Positions 1 through 9,020 are shown, counted from the first letter of the stretch. The stretch is 64,000 nt of DNA from Chitinophaga pinensis (GCA_945877575.1 CAMDUE010000002.1:124001-188000); one strand, 5' to 3'. The notes: generated from the letters alone by a model not told the origin. Numbers and translations are program-made.

Positions 1-1157
1 TTACCATGCAAATACGATAAAAGTCCTACCAATGACGCTCCAACCAAACCTGCACCGGTTCCTGCTAAACTTACCCCGCCAGAAAGTCCCTTGGGAACTT
101 CCTTAAATCGAATTAAACTGAATGTACGTCCCCCGAAAAAAACACCAAATTCACTGCTCAGGGTATCAGCAAGTGCCACAGAAATACTAACGTAAATGAG
201 AAAATCACGAAACTCAGGATATCCCCCGAAAAACAGCAAAATCAACACTGAAATACCGCCGTTAGCAATAACTTGAAAAGCATCTCGGGGCTTGGAGGAC
301 TTTGATTCGGAAGTTGAAAGAGTTTTCCGGTGATTCAATCGAGATGCCAATGAACCCAACATCAAAAAGATAAACAGTAAATATAATGGCGCATCTGCGA
401 TCAAAAACACCAAGGCGAGAATGGCAGAAAAAACAATTCCGGATATGGTCAACCACTTAAACTTATAAATCAGTAAAGCCAAAGCAATGCCAGTGATCAT
501 CCAAATTGGATCGAAAGTAAATTCCATTAAAATAGATTGGGTGAAAAACACCCACAATGGAACCGTTAAATTATCAGAACCCGAAGACGAGATCAACTCA
601 ATTGAAGCTATTGTTAATGCCCAAACAAATAGGCAAAAAACGTGCGACTGAGGATAAAAAAACATCAACAAGACCCATGAACTTAGAGCGAATACTAGGG
701 AACCAATAAAGGTTTTGGAATCGCGGCCCCATTGAATCTCGTTTGGAAAAAACTTCGAACCCCACCGTTCATTATACCACCTGCCAATAATGGCTGAAAG
801 TCCATCGCTGATGGCTAGAATATAAAAAGACAGCGAAATGAGTTTAAGCTGGGAGGGAAAAATCAACATCAAGAAAAATAGCACCCAGGGGAAATAGGCA
901 ATGCCCCAACTACGTCGGCCTTCGGTCTTGAAAAATCCCTTCCAAACAGCAAAGGTTAAAAGCACTGAAAAACCGCCAATCAAGTAAACAAAAAACTGAA
1001 AAGTATCAGAAGTTGTTATTGAAACAGCATGAGCGCAGGCGGAGATTGCGAGTATGTGCAACACTTTTCGAGCATAGAACGTAGACCATTTTGACAACAC
1101 TAAAGTGATGGCAATAGCCGAAAATACTATGACTAAATCTGATAAATAAACGCGCAT
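1..1157 (-). CDS. Phytol kinase-like / DUF92 (VTE5-VTE6-type) fusion membrane protein, partial
   Basis: The reading frame opens at ATG 1157 and runs leftward off the window, so about 385 codons of the N-terminal part are present. It is very hydrophobic, with many membrane segments. Residues about 113-155 carry SDGLSAIIGR and DSKTFIGSLVF, the pattern of CTP-dependent polyprenol/phytol/dolichol kinases. From about residue 290 it switches to a DUF92 (TMEM19/VTE6) signature: QVIANGG, ADTLSSEFG and VPKGLSGGVSLAGTGAG. In plants these two activities are separate proteins that phosphorylate phytol and then phytyl-phosphate. The divergent neighbour resembles homogentisate phytyltransferase, which supports a phytyl-diphosphate role. 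The family assignment is from motifs; the substrate is inferred. Confidence 0.72.
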   Translation of the reverse strand, partial: MRVYLSDLVIVFSAIAITLVLSKWSTFYARKVLHILAISACAHAVSITTSDTFQFFVYLIGGFSVLLTFAVWKGFFKTEGRRSWGIAYFPWVLFFLMLIFPSQLKLISLSFYILAISDGLSAIIGRWYNERWGSKFFPNEIQWGRDSKTFIGSLVFALSSWVLLMFFYPQSHVFCLFVWALTIASIELISSSGSDNLTVPLWVFFTQSILMEFTFDPIWMITGIALALLIYKFKWLTISGIVFSAILALVFLIADAPLYLLFIFLMLGSLASRLNHRKTLSTSESKSSKPRDAFQVIANGGISVLILLFFGGYPEFRDFLIYVSISVALADTLSSEFGVFFGGRTFSLIRFKEVPKGLSGGVSLAGTGAGLVGASLVGLLSYLHG

Positions 1158-1204
1158 TATGTTTAACTTCCCGCTCCTTTGCAAATTACAACAAAATAGT
1201 CATC

Positions 1205-2140
1205 GTGAAGTTTCTCATTAGCCTTTGGAAGTTTTCCCGCCCACACACCATCATTGGGTCGTTCATCAGTATCAGCATTTTATTTTTATTGTCAATTTCT
1301 AACTCATTTCCTGTTAGTTCATCACATAAGGTAACTTATATATTTACTTTAGCATCTGCGCTATTCTGTAATCTGTTTATCACCGGACTAAATCAGGTCT
1401 TTGATTTAGAAATAGATCGCATCAATAAACCCAAACTTCCGCTAGTTAACGGTGAGTTAAGCATCTTTCGAGCAAATCAAATCATCATTTTTTCTTTGCT
1501 AATGTCTTTGATGTTGGCCTTCATTCAAAGCTGGTTTTTCGGGTCATTAATTACTTTAATTTGTTTCTTGGGTTGGGCTTACAGCGCCCCACCTGTAAGG
1601 TTTAAACGCCATCACGTTTGGGCGGCATCGGCCATTGCATTGGTGAGAGGACCGTTAGTGAATATTGGAATTGGACTCCATTTCATTGACAAGACCAATG
1701 GCTGGTACACTCACCTTAGTTTTTGGGACAATCTCTTACTTCACAGTGTCTCGCATTGGAATTGGATTGTGCCTATTTCTGTTTTTGTTACAGCCTTCAG
1801 CTTAGGCATTGCTTGGTTCAAAGATTTGCCTGACACCGATGGAGATGCTCAACATCAGATCAATACACTGGCCGTTGCAGCTGGAAAAAAAAGAGCCTTT
1901 TATTCTGGGTACATTTTGGTTTCATTGGCTTATGCCTTCTTAATGTGGTATGTTGGATCTATGGTGATGGCGCCCCTAAATTCACTTCAACCTTTTTTAT
2001 ATCTAACGAGTCTATTTTTTGCGGTTTTCTTGTGGATGGGTTTTCGCGTTCAACTCAATAACCAACAATCTCTTAAAACCTTTTACAAGGTCTATTGGGT
2101 TTTGTTTTTTGGGGGATATTTGAGCTTTCTGCTCATGTAA
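1205..2140 (+). CDS. UbiA-family prenyltransferase, homogentisate phytyltransferase-like
   Basis: A 311-residue integral membrane protein of the UbiA superfamily that starts at GTG. The first Asp-rich motif is GLNQVFDLEIDRINKPKLPL (about residues 60-80). The second is KDLPDTDGD (about 203-211). Between them lies YSAPPVRFKR followed by VRGPLVNIGIG. This combination is closest, from memory, to homogentisate phytyl/prenyltransferases (VTE2 or cyanobacterial Slr1736) rather than UbiA, MenA or chlorophyll synthase. It would join an isoprenoid diphosphate to an aromatic acceptor at the membrane. It is divergent from the VTE5/VTE6-type fusion with only 47 bp between starts, consistent with one phytyl/tocopherol-like pathway. 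The exact acceptor is uncertain; (S)-geranylgeranylglycerol phosphate synthesis is an alternative. Confidence 0.75.
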   Translation: MKFLISLWKFSRPHTIIGSFISISILFLLSISNSFPVSSSHKVTYIFTLASALFCNLFITGLNQVFDLEIDRINKPKLPLVNGELSIFRANQIIIFSLLMSLMLAFIQSWFFGSLITLICFLGWAYSAPPVRFKRHHVWAASAIALVRGPLVNIGIGLHFIDKTNGWYTHLSFWDNLLLHSVSHWNWIVPISVFVTAFSLGIAWFKDLPDTDGDAQHQINTLAVAAGKKRAFYSGYILVSLAYAFLMWYVGSMVMAPLNSLQPFLYLTSLFFAVFLWMGFRVQLNNQQSLKTFYKVYWVLFFGGYLSFLLM

Positions 2141-2176
2141 TTATCAACATTTCTCGATATTGTCAATTGGGTAATC

Positions 2177-2184
2177 TAACTTTG
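2177..2184 (+). promoter_or_regulatory. -7 promoter box (TAACTTTG) upstream of carB
   Basis: This is a perfect match to the Bacteroidota -7 consensus TAnnTTTG, ending 15 nt before the carB ATG. No clear -33 TTTG is present at the usual distance. Confidence 0.5.
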
Positions 2185-2199
2185 CCTAATTTTTGAACT

Positions 2200-5016
2200 A
2201 TGCCCAAAGACCTCAGTATAAAACACGTTCTTATCATTGGTAGCGGACCCATTGTTATCGGACAAGCTTGCGAATTTGATTATTCAGGCTCACAGGCCGC
2301 CAGAAGTTTAAGAGAAGAAGGAATTACCGTCTCTCTAATAAACAGCAATCCTGCAACCATCATGACTGATAAATTGAATGCAGATCATGTGTATTTGTGG
2401 CCGTTGAATTCTGAAAGCATTGAGAAAATCCTTCAGGAACAAAAAATAGACGCTGTTCTGCCCACTATGGGAGGACAAACCGCTCTAAACCTAGCCAAGG
2501 AATGCGAAGAATTAGGCATTTGGGAAAGGTATAATTGCAGAATTATAGGTGTAAACATTGAGGCTATTGACAAAATGGAAGATCGCGAGAAATTCCGTCA
2601 GTTGATGGTTGAATTAGGCGTGGGAGTTGCTCCAAGCCAGGTTGCTAACAGTTACCTTGAAGGAAAAGAAATTGCGCAACGCATTGGTTTTCCGTTGGTT
2701 ATTCGTCCAAGTTACACACTCGGTGGAACAGGTGGTTCTTTTGTTCACAAGAAAGAAGAGTTTGACAAAGCCCTAATAAGAGGTTTAGAAGCCAGTCCTG
2801 TTCACGAAGTTCTCGTTGAAAAGGCTGTTTTGGGTTGGAAAGAATACGAATTGGAATTGCTTCGTGATGGCAAAGACGACATTGCGGTTATCTGTACCAT
2901 TGAGAACTTTGACCCCATGGGGGTTCATACCGGTGATTCTATCACGGTTGCTCCAGCAATGACCTTGAGCGATACTACCTTCCAGAATATGCGCGACATG
3001 GCTTTCAAAATGATGAGATCTATGGGTGTATTTGCAGGAGGATGTAACGTTCAGTTCTCGGTAAATCCCGAAGATGAAGCCATCATTGCCATAGAAATCA
3101 ATCCACGTGTAAGCAGAAGCTCTGCTTTGGCATCGAAAGCAACGGGTTATCCGATTGCTAAAATTGCCGCAAAATTGGCCATTGGCTACTACTTAGACGA
3201 GTTAAAAAATCCAGTAACAAAAACCACGAGCGCGTTTTTTGAACCCGCTATTGACTATGTAATTGTAAAGATTCCTCGTTGGAATTTTGATAAGTTCCCA
3301 GGTGCTGATAAGCAATTGGGTCTTCAAATGAAAAGCGTTGGTGAGGTAATGGCCATTGGAAGAAGCTTCCAAGAGGCGCTTCAAAAGGCCTGTCAAAGTT
3401 TGGAAATAGGAAGACACGGTTTAGGTGCAGATGGTAAAGGTTCACGAAACCTTGAAGAATTAGCTTACGGCCTAGAACACCCAAGTTGGGACCGTCTGTT
3501 CCAAATTCACGATGCCATTGCATTGGGAGTGCCAATCACTTCCATCCAAAAAATGACCCGCATTGATCGCTGGTTCTTGGAACAAATTCACGAAATTGTT
3601 AAAGTTGAAAACGAAGTTCGTAGATACAACATTGAAAATATCCCTCAAATCCTGCTGAAAACAGCAAAGGAAAAAGGATTTTCAGACATTCAATTGGCTT
3701 GGTTAATGGGTAACACTACCGAAGATGATGTTTATGAGCGTCGTAAATCATTGGGAATCAGCAGAACTTATAAGATGGTTGATACTTGCAGTGCTGAGTT
3801 TCCTAGTCCTACCAACTATTATTATTCTACTTTCGAAGAGGAAAATGAAAGCAAAGCCTCTGATAAAAAGAAAATCATTGTTTTAGGAAGCGGCCCTAAC
3901 CGCATTGGACAAGGAATTGAGTTTGATTACAGTTGCGTACATGGAATTTTGGCAGCGCGCGAAAGCGGATTTGAGGCCATCATGGTAAACTGCAATCCTG
4001 AAACGGTGAGTACAGATTTTGACATGGCTGATAAGCTCTATTTTGAGCCCGTTTATTGGGAACATTTGTGGGAACTTATTGAACACGAAAAGCCATATGG
4101 TGTGGTAGTTCAATTGGGTGGACAAACGGCTTTGAAATTGGCTGAAAAGCTTCATGAAAAAGGGGTTAAAATCATAGGAACATCTTTTGACAACATGGAT
4201 ATTGCCGAAGATCGCGGTCGTTTTAGCGATTTGTTGGCCGAATTAGAAATTCCTTATCCCAAATATGGTGTTGCCTTAGACGCAGATGAAGCCATCAAAA
4301 TTGCCAACGAAGTAGGATACCCGGTTCTTGTTAGACCTAGTTATGTATTAGGCGGACAAGGCATGGTGATCGTTATAAACGACGAAGACCTTGAACGTGC
4401 AGTTGTGAAACTATTGGGCGATTTACCTGGAAATAGAGTATTGATTGATCACTTTTTAGATAGAGCTGAGGAAGCAGAATCTGATTGTATTTGCGATGGA
4501 GAAGATGTGCACGTGATTGGAATCATGGAGCATATTGAGCCTGCAGGTATTCACTCTGGTGATAGCAGTGCAGTTTTGCCTCCATTTAGTTTAAGCCCCA
4601 ATGTAATTCAACAAATTGAGACCTATACTGAGAGAATTGCTCGCGCATTAAACGTTTGTGGTTTGCTAAACATTCAGTTCGCTGTTAAGGAAGAGAAGGT
4701 TTATGTAATTGAAGCCAATCCAAGGGCTTCACGCACAGTTCCTTTCATTTGCAAGGCTTATGATGTTCCTTATGTAAATATGGCCATGAAGGTGATGTTG
4801 GGTGTCAACAAAATGAAAGACTTCACCATCAAAGAACGTCCTGCTGGTTGGGCTATAAAACAACCCGTGTTCAGTTTCGATAAATTCCCGAACGTAAATC
4901 GTGAATTGGGACCTGAAATGAAGAGCACAGGTGAAGCCATTGTGTTTGTAAAGGACCTAAAAGAACCTGCTTTCAGAGACCTTTACAAACAAAAAAGCAT
5001 GTATTTAAGTCGTTAA
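2200..5016 (+). CDS. carB: Carbamoyl-phosphate synthase large subunit, short form
   Basis: Makes carbamoyl phosphate from bicarbonate, ammonia (from the CarA glutaminase) and two ATP for pyrimidines and arginine. The 938 residues hold two ATP-grasp halves. The first opens with GSGPIVIGQACEFDYSGSQA (about residue 14) and the second with GSGPNRIGQGIEFDYS (about 566). Both halves keep the RPSYxLGG loop and the ENPR-type ligand motif (EINPRVSRSSALASK, EANPRASRT). The enterobacterial protein is about 1,070 residues; this one ends right after the second ATP-grasp, so the C-terminal MGS-like allosteric domain that binds UMP and ornithine is absent. That is usual in Bacteroidota. carA is not in the window. 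Confidence 0.97.
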   Translation: MPKDLSIKHVLIIGSGPIVIGQACEFDYSGSQAARSLREEGITVSLINSNPATIMTDKLNADHVYLWPLNSESIEKILQEQKIDAVLPTMGGQTALNLAKECEELGIWERYNCRIIGVNIEAIDKMEDREKFRQLMVELGVGVAPSQVANSYLEGKEIAQRIGFPLVIRPSYTLGGTGGSFVHKKEEFDKALIRGLEASPVHEVLVEKAVLGWKEYELELLRDGKDDIAVICTIENFDPMGVHTGDSITVAPAMTLSDTTFQNMRDMAFKMMRSMGVFAGGCNVQFSVNPEDEAIIAIEINPRVSRSSALASKATGYPIAKIAAKLAIGYYLDELKNPVTKTTSAFFEPAIDYVIVKIPRWNFDKFPGADKQLGLQMKSVGEVMAIGRSFQEALQKACQSLEIGRHGLGADGKGSRNLEELAYGLEHPSWDRLFQIHDAIALGVPITSIQKMTRIDRWFLEQIHEIVKVENEVRRYNIENIPQILLKTAKEKGFSDIQLAWLMGNTTEDDVYERRKSLGISRTYKMVDTCSAEFPSPTNYYYSTFEEENESKASDKKKIIVLGSGPNRIGQGIEFDYSCVHGILAARESGFEAIMVNCNPETVSTDFDMADKLYFEPVYWEHLWELIEHEKPYGVVVQLGGQTALKLAEKLHEKGVKIIGTSFDNMDIAEDRGRFSDLLAELEIPYPKYGVALDADEAIKIANEVGYPVLVRPSYVLGGQGMVIVINDEDLERAVVKLLGDLPGNRVLIDHFLDRAEEAESDCICDGEDVHVIGIMEHIEPAGIHSGDSSAVLPPFSLSPNVIQQIETYTERIARALNVCGLLNIQFAVKEEKVYVIEANPRASRTVPFICKAYDVPYVNMAMKVMLGVNKMKDFTIKERPAGWAIKQPVFSFDKFPNVNRELGPEMKSTGEAIVFVKDLKEPAFRDLYKQKSMYLSR

Positions 5017-5018
5017 TT

Positions 5019-5426
5019 TTATCGGCCCATTGATTGGCGCCTTTCACGGCGCATTTCACTGCGCTTTTCTTGGCGTTTCTTCATCATTTGATCGGCCTTG
5101 GCTTGTTGCTCTGGAGTAAGAATGCCTTTCATTTTGGCACGTTGTGCATCAACTAATGCTTTTCGCTCAGCCTTCAGCGCTTCTGACTTCATCCTAATAG
5201 CTTCCTGTTGTTGAACAAATTCCAAATTGGCAACCTTGACCTGCTTTTCTTGATCAGCGGTTAAATCCAGCTCCTTTTTCATTTTCGCAGTCATCTTATC
5301 AGCGCGTTGCTCAGGAGTGAGATTCTCCATTTTGGCTTTTTTTGAAGGTTTAGGTCCCCTAGGGCCAGGTTGAGCTAAAGTCAAACCAGATGCCAATAAA
5401 ACAGATAAAAACAATAAATTTCTCAT
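5019..5426 (-). CDS. Small periplasmic Spy/CpxP-like LTxxQ protein
   Basis: A 135-residue secreted protein. Residues 1-18 form a signal peptide ending after GLTLAQ. The mature part is highly charged and predicted all-helical, with the repeated element LTPEQRADKM (about 36), LDLTADQEKQV (about 53) and LTPEQQAKADQMM (about 103), the LTxxQ pattern of Spy/CpxP-family periplasmic chaperones and sensors. The C-terminus is very basic (RQEKRSEMRRERRQSMGR). It is convergent with carB, with two bases between the stop codons, and a 15-bp inverted repeat lies just upstream. A role in envelope stress or metal binding is only inferred from the family. Confidence 0.8.
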   Translation of the reverse strand: MRNLLFLSVLLASGLTLAQPGPRGPKPSKKAKMENLTPEQRADKMTAKMKKELDLTADQEKQVKVANLEFVQQQEAIRMKSEALKAERKALVDAQRAKMKGILTPEQQAKADQMMKKRQEKRSEMRRERRQSMGR

Positions 5427-5441
5427 AATAAATAGAATTAG

Positions 5442-5477
5442 TTAAACCTCTGACGCTTTTGGGCGTCAGAGGTTTAA
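5442..5477 (-). terminator. 15-bp perfect stem-loop between ricT and the Spy-like gene
   Basis: TTAAACCTCTGACGC at 5442-5456 pairs perfectly with 5463-5477 around a 6-nt loop. It lies 16 bp upstream of the Spy-like start and 60 bp beyond the ricT stop, so it may terminate ricT transcripts. The following T-tract is weak, so a regulatory leader hairpin is the alternative. Confidence 0.55.
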
Positions 5478-5536
5478 TATGTAATCTGGTTTATCAGATA
5501 AACACAGCGAAACATCCGACAAAGGCTAAAATGCCA

Positions 5537-6955
5537 TTATTGATCGGGTTTCTTTTTATTGTGAGGACGGAATTTTCGCTTTGCCCCTGGGTTCTGATTT
5601 AGTGAGTTATTTTCACGGTTTTCAGGATTGGGTCTGTTTTCAGAACTCGGCCTATTCTCAGGATTAGGTCTATTTTCAGGGTTCCGGCGATCTTGCGGAG
5701 GACGACGATCTTGAGGGGGTCTACCTTCTTGGGGTCTGCGGTCGCCTCTATTATCATTGGAACGGTTGCGATTATTTTGAAAACCGGAACGCTGATTCCT
5801 GTTATTGTTGTTATTGTTGTTTTTCTGGGAAGGAAGGTCTTTGAGATCCTTAAATTCATTGTCTTTCAACAAATCTGCAGATGTCATGAATTCAGACTCT
5901 TTCTCTACAATTTTATTTAAAAGATCAACCGCAGGTGCAAGGTCGGCTAGTTGTGGAACTTGCACACCGTTTTTGTTTTCTTCCATGAGTGCATTTACCT
6001 TATCAACTGAAAGTGGAACCCACGATTGGCTATTGTCATAAGAGAACCAAATAAGCTTTTTAAGAATATCGGTTTTTCTAGCATAGGCTACTCCTCCGGT
6101 AGTTTCCAATTTTACAATTTTGGCCTTGGGAAATTCGTTAACGGCTTCTAAATAAAGATCCAATTCGAAATTCAGACAGCATTTAAGTCTTCCGCATTGT
6201 CCAGCTAGTTTTTCCATGTTGATGGAAAGATTTTGAACGCGGGCTGCGCCGGTGTTAACTTGTTTATAATCGGTTAACCACGTGGAACAACACAATTCGC
6301 GACCACACACACCAATACCACCCAAACGGGAAGCTTCTTCACGATAAGAGATGTGGCGCATTTCAATTTTTACACGAAACTCTTCTGCGTATTTCTTGAT
6401 AAGTTCTCTAAAATCAACACGGGTTTCAGCGGTATAAAAGAAAATTACTTTACGACCGTCGCCTTGAAGTTCTATATCAGAAATCTTCATTTGAAGGTTT
6501 AGTCCAAAGGCAATGGTTCTAGCTCTTTCGAGAAGATCATCTTCTTTGGCTTTGCATTCCTCATGTTTTTCAAGATCTTTTTCAGTAGCAATACGCTGAA
6601 TAGCTGGAAGATTTTCATCGTCTTCGCGTACTCTATATTTTTTTAATTGAAGTCGCACAATTTCGCCGGTGGCGGAAACTGTACCCACATCAAAACCTAC
6701 AGAACTCTCCACGACCACATAGTCGCCAGTGAAAAGATCAATATCATTTGAGTTCCGGAAAAACTCTTTGCGACTACCTTTAAAACGAACTTCCACAATA
6801 TCGAAGGGTTTAAAACCCTCGGGTAGGTCCATATCTTTGAACCAATCGTAAACATTCAATGCGTTGCAGCCGCTCGTTCCGCAGGTTCCGTTGCTTTTGC
6901 AACCTGAAGGCGCGCAGCCTCCACCTGATTTAGTACCACATGATGAACAAGCCAT
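5537..6955 (-). CDS. ricT: PSP1-domain protein, RicT homologue with Asn/Arg/Pro-rich tail
   Basis: A 472-residue protein of the RicT/YaaT (PSP1 C-terminal domain) family, which in Bacillus belongs to the Fe-S-containing RicAFT complex acting on RNA processing and development. The core (about 40-310) carries the conserved cysteine motifs CGRELCCSTW (about 217) and CGQLKCC-like CGRLKCCLNFE (about 254). Two parts exceed the core: an N-terminal Cys/Gly-rich stretch with nine cysteines in the first 30 residues, and a low-complexity C-terminus (about 375-472) with a run of Asn followed by repeated PENRPN/PQDRRPP units. The tail looks disordered and positively charged and may bind RNA. The next gene downstream on this strand is the Spy-like one. 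Confidence 0.88.
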   Translation of the reverse strand: MACSSCGTKSGGGCAPSGCKSNGTCGTSGCNALNVYDWFKDMDLPEGFKPFDIVEVRFKGSRKEFFRNSNDIDLFTGDYVVVESSVGFDVGTVSATGEIVRLQLKKYRVREDDENLPAIQRIATEKDLEKHEECKAKEDDLLERARTIAFGLNLQMKISDIELQGDGRKVIFFYTAETRVDFRELIKKYAEEFRVKIEMRHISYREEASRLGGIGVCGRELCCSTWLTDYKQVNTGAARVQNLSINMEKLAGQCGRLKCCLNFELDLYLEAVNEFPKAKIVKLETTGGVAYARKTDILKKLIWFSYDNSQSWVPLSVDKVNALMEENKNGVQVPQLADLAPAVDLLNKIVEKESEFMTSADLLKDNEFKDLKDLPSQKNNNNNNNRNQRSGFQNNRNRSNDNRGDRRPQEGRPPQDRRPPQDRRNPENRPNPENRPSSENRPNPENRENNSLNQNPGAKRKFRPHNKKKPDQ

Positions 6956-6978
6956 TGAACAAAATTACGCAAACGGCG

Positions 6979-7440
6979 TCAATCTTGGTTGCTTGACTGT
7001 TTGAAGACCCAAATTTTTTGACCAAGAAAGTTAACAATCATCCCAAAAACAGTAGCAATAATGACTGCAAAGAATTTATTTATTTTAACTGCGGCCAACT
7101 GTTTGGTAACATTTGTTGCAGAAATAATGTCTAAAGAAAGAAAAGCCTGTGGCAATGTTTGCAAGAAATATTCATTGGCTAACACATTGATTGTGCCACT
7201 GATAGCATATAAAAAAAGATACTTAAAAAGACGTTGTCTATTCTTGTCACTTTTACCCCATGTCCAACTTTTATTCATATAATAATTAACCATGGTAGCC
7301 AAAACAATGGCAGTGGCTTTGGCGATATAAGTGGGTACAAATTGGCTCAAAGAATAATAGATTCCTAGGTCAATCATGAAAGATAGTCCCCCTACCACAC
7401 CAAACTTGGTTAAAGCGATATAAGTTTTGCTAGAAATCAC
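6979..7440 (-). CDS. GtrA-like membrane protein
   Basis: A 153-residue protein with four predicted transmembrane helices and the GtrA-family layout: KFGVVGGLSFMIDLGIYY in helix 1, YYMNKSWTW after helix 2, and a C-terminal VNFLGQKIWVF. GtrA-type proteins help move or flip lipid-linked sugars used in cell-surface glycosylation. The start is GTG at 7440. It lies 23 bp upstream of ricT and 32 bp downstream of the LD-carboxypeptidase on the same strand, so the three may be cotranscribed. The substrate cannot be told from the sequence. Confidence 0.85.
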   Translation of the reverse strand: MISSKTYIALTKFGVVGGLSFMIDLGIYYSLSQFVPTYIAKATAIVLATMVNYYMNKSWTWGKSDKNRQRLFKYLFLYAISGTINVLANEYFLQTLPQAFLSLDIISATNVTKQLAAVKINKFFAVIIATVFGMIVNFLGQKIWVFKQSSNQD

Positions 7441-7472
7441 GCAGTAAATTATTAATAAAGCTTCTTACAACC

Positions 7473-8369
7473 CTAAGCCTGTTTGAAGACCTGTCCGTCA
7501 AAAGTACAATTCATTCCCAACTTAACCGCATAATTTACGCTTTGATGTCCAATTGGAGCATTAAATATGACTGGGATTTGATACTCTTGAACGGCGCTTA
7601 AAATAATTTCATGCGCTGTCTGCCCAAAGGGAATTACATTATCATGCATGTCTGACATTGAACCCACAACTAAAGCTCTCAACTTTGTAAAGGCACCCGA
7701 AATTTTTAGAGATTGAATCATTCTGTCAATGTGATAAAGATATTCATCCAAATCTTCTATCAATAAAACATCTCCATGGTTCAAATCAAACTTATGAGCC
7801 GCTGACAATGCATATATTATTGATAAATTACCACCTATCAGCTTTCCATGAAAAGGTTGTAGAAAGTCTGAGTTTTCAAGATCTACGTTCCATTGAATTG
7901 CATCGCCTGATAGAACAGACGCCAACTTCGCAGCATTAATGGATTGCATATCATCGTTTAGATTCCATTGCATGGGCATGGGAGCATGAATGCTGGCTAA
8001 ACCTTGATTTTGAAGTAGGGTATGAATGACTGTAAAATCAGAGAATCCAACCCACCATTTTGGAACCGCGACAAAGTCCAATTTACTCAATTCATTGAGT
8101 AACCTTACAGCACCATAACCGCCTCTAGCCGAAAAAACAGCCTTGATTTCTGGATTTTCTAGAGCCCATTGAATGTCTTTTAGTCTTTGCTCATCGGTTC
8201 CACCAAATTGATTGAAAACACTTCCCAAGTGAGGAGCCAAAAGAACTTCCCAGCCCTGTTGTTGAGCCCAAGCAATAAAGGCAACGGTGGCCGCATTTTT
8301 TTCCCAAAATCGAGATGGTGAAACTATGGCAACTTTATCGCCCGGCTTTAAAAAGGAGGGAGTTATCAC
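7473..8369 (-). CDS. ldcA: LD-carboxypeptidase (peptidase family S66)
   Basis: A 298-residue S66 serine peptidase that removes the terminal D-residue from peptidoglycan tetrapeptides during murein recycling, or a relative of the microcin-immunity enzyme MccF. It starts LKPGDKVAIVSPSRF and has FSARGGYGAVRLL (about 80). The nucleophile elbow is VGFSDFT with the catalytic Ser at about 108. The glutamate motif is LLIEDLDEYLYHIDRM (about 203). The C-terminal His motif is APIGHQSVNY. No signal peptide is seen, so it should act in the cytosol. It starts at GTG, only 5 bp after the preceding lipoprotein gene, indicating cotranscription. Confidence 0.9.
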   Translation of the reverse strand: MITPSFLKPGDKVAIVSPSRFWEKNAATVAFIAWAQQQGWEVLLAPHLGSVFNQFGGTDEQRLKDIQWALENPEIKAVFSARGGYGAVRLLNELSKLDFVAVPKWWVGFSDFTVIHTLLQNQGLASIHAPMPMQWNLNDDMQSINAAKLASVLSGDAIQWNVDLENSDFLQPFHGKLIGGNLSIIYALSAAHKFDLNHGDVLLIEDLDEYLYHIDRMIQSLKISGAFTKLRALVVGSMSDMHDNVIPFGQTAHEIILSAVQEYQIPVIFNAPIGHQSVNYAVKLGMNCTFDGQVFKQA

Positions 8370-8374
8370 CGTAT

Positions 8375-8980
8375 CTATTTTGAAATAAATAAATTACAAT
8401 TGGTAATTTCCGAAGTCATTTCGGCATTCACCGATGACGATGGCATTTCCAAAAACCACGTTTTCTTGTTTCCAAGACCTTTTTCAGCTAAATCAGACAT
8501 AACCGATTTCCAAAAAGGCATAGTTTCACCCAAAGCACTGTTGGTTTGAATTTTATAATAATCTTGCGCAGGAATTTTCACGGTATTCCAACCTTTCAAT
8601 GGTTTATCTAAAGGAATTCCCACCCAAATGTTTTGTTTTTCATTTTCTGAAGGAGCTTTTTCGTAAATCACCGTAATGGCACCTTGAATGATGGCCTTTT
8701 GCGCAGTAATATCGTCTAGAAGGGCACGATTCATTCCCGTAATTAGAGTTCGAACCGACTCAGGCGTAGTTTCAAATGATTTTCCTACCACCAGCATTTG
8801 AGGTCTGTGAGATTCTCGAATGAAATAATTCTTGTCTGTTTTAACAAAGCCTTCATCTTTCAAAGTGTCGCTAATGGGTTGTTTTTCGGGGGATGATGAT
8901 TCGCCTGATTGAGTCTTGGAATCGCTTGAACATCCCCAGAAAACAGAAACGAGAGCAAAGGACAATAATAAGTACCTCAT
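8375..8980 (-). CDS. Lipoprotein of unknown function (possible GyrI-like fold)
   Basis: I choose ATG 8980 because it gives a clean lipoprotein signal peptide, MRYLLLSFALVSVFWGC, with the lipobox Cys at residue 17; a longer frame from 9019 would bury it. The remaining 185 residues start with a Ser/Glu-rich linker. The pattern GWNTVKIPAQDYYKIQTN followed by a Trp-containing helix vaguely recalls GyrI/SRPBCC-type ligand domains, but that is weak. It sits upstream of ldcA and is divergent from purS with about 40 bp between. Function unknown. Confidence 0.72.
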   Translation of the reverse strand: MRYLLLSFALVSVFWGCSSDSKTQSGESSSPEKQPISDTLKDEGFVKTDKNYFIRESHRPQMLVVGKSFETTPESVRTLITGMNRALLDDITAQKAIIQGAITVIYEKAPSENEKQNIWVGIPLDKPLKGWNTVKIPAQDYYKIQTNSALGETMPFWKSVMSDLAEKGLGNKKTWFLEMPSSSVNAEMTSEITNCNLFISK

Positions 8981-9008
8981 AATATGCGCTAAATTAAGCA
9001 GGATGCAG

Positions 9009-9016
9009 TAAATTCG
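9009..9016 (+). promoter_or_regulatory. -7-like box (TAAATTCG) 4 nt before purS
   Basis: This matches TAnnTTTG with one mismatch and is followed by exactly four bases and the GTG start of purS. The spacing is identical to that seen at other genes here and suggests a leaderless transcript. Confidence 0.45.
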
Positions 9017-9020
9017 CACG

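Noticed and set aside
3202-3535. Antisense ORFs inside carB
   Set aside because: They lie within a fully conserved gene, have no recognisable domain and no start signal; they are shadows of codon bias.
4850-5016. CarB truncated by mutation
   Set aside because: The short form ending after the second ATP-grasp is normal in this phylum and the end is clean.
6277-6292. parS-like CCACGTGG string in ricT
   Set aside because: Only about 13 of 16 positions match parS and it lies 33 kb from the better site in coding sequence.
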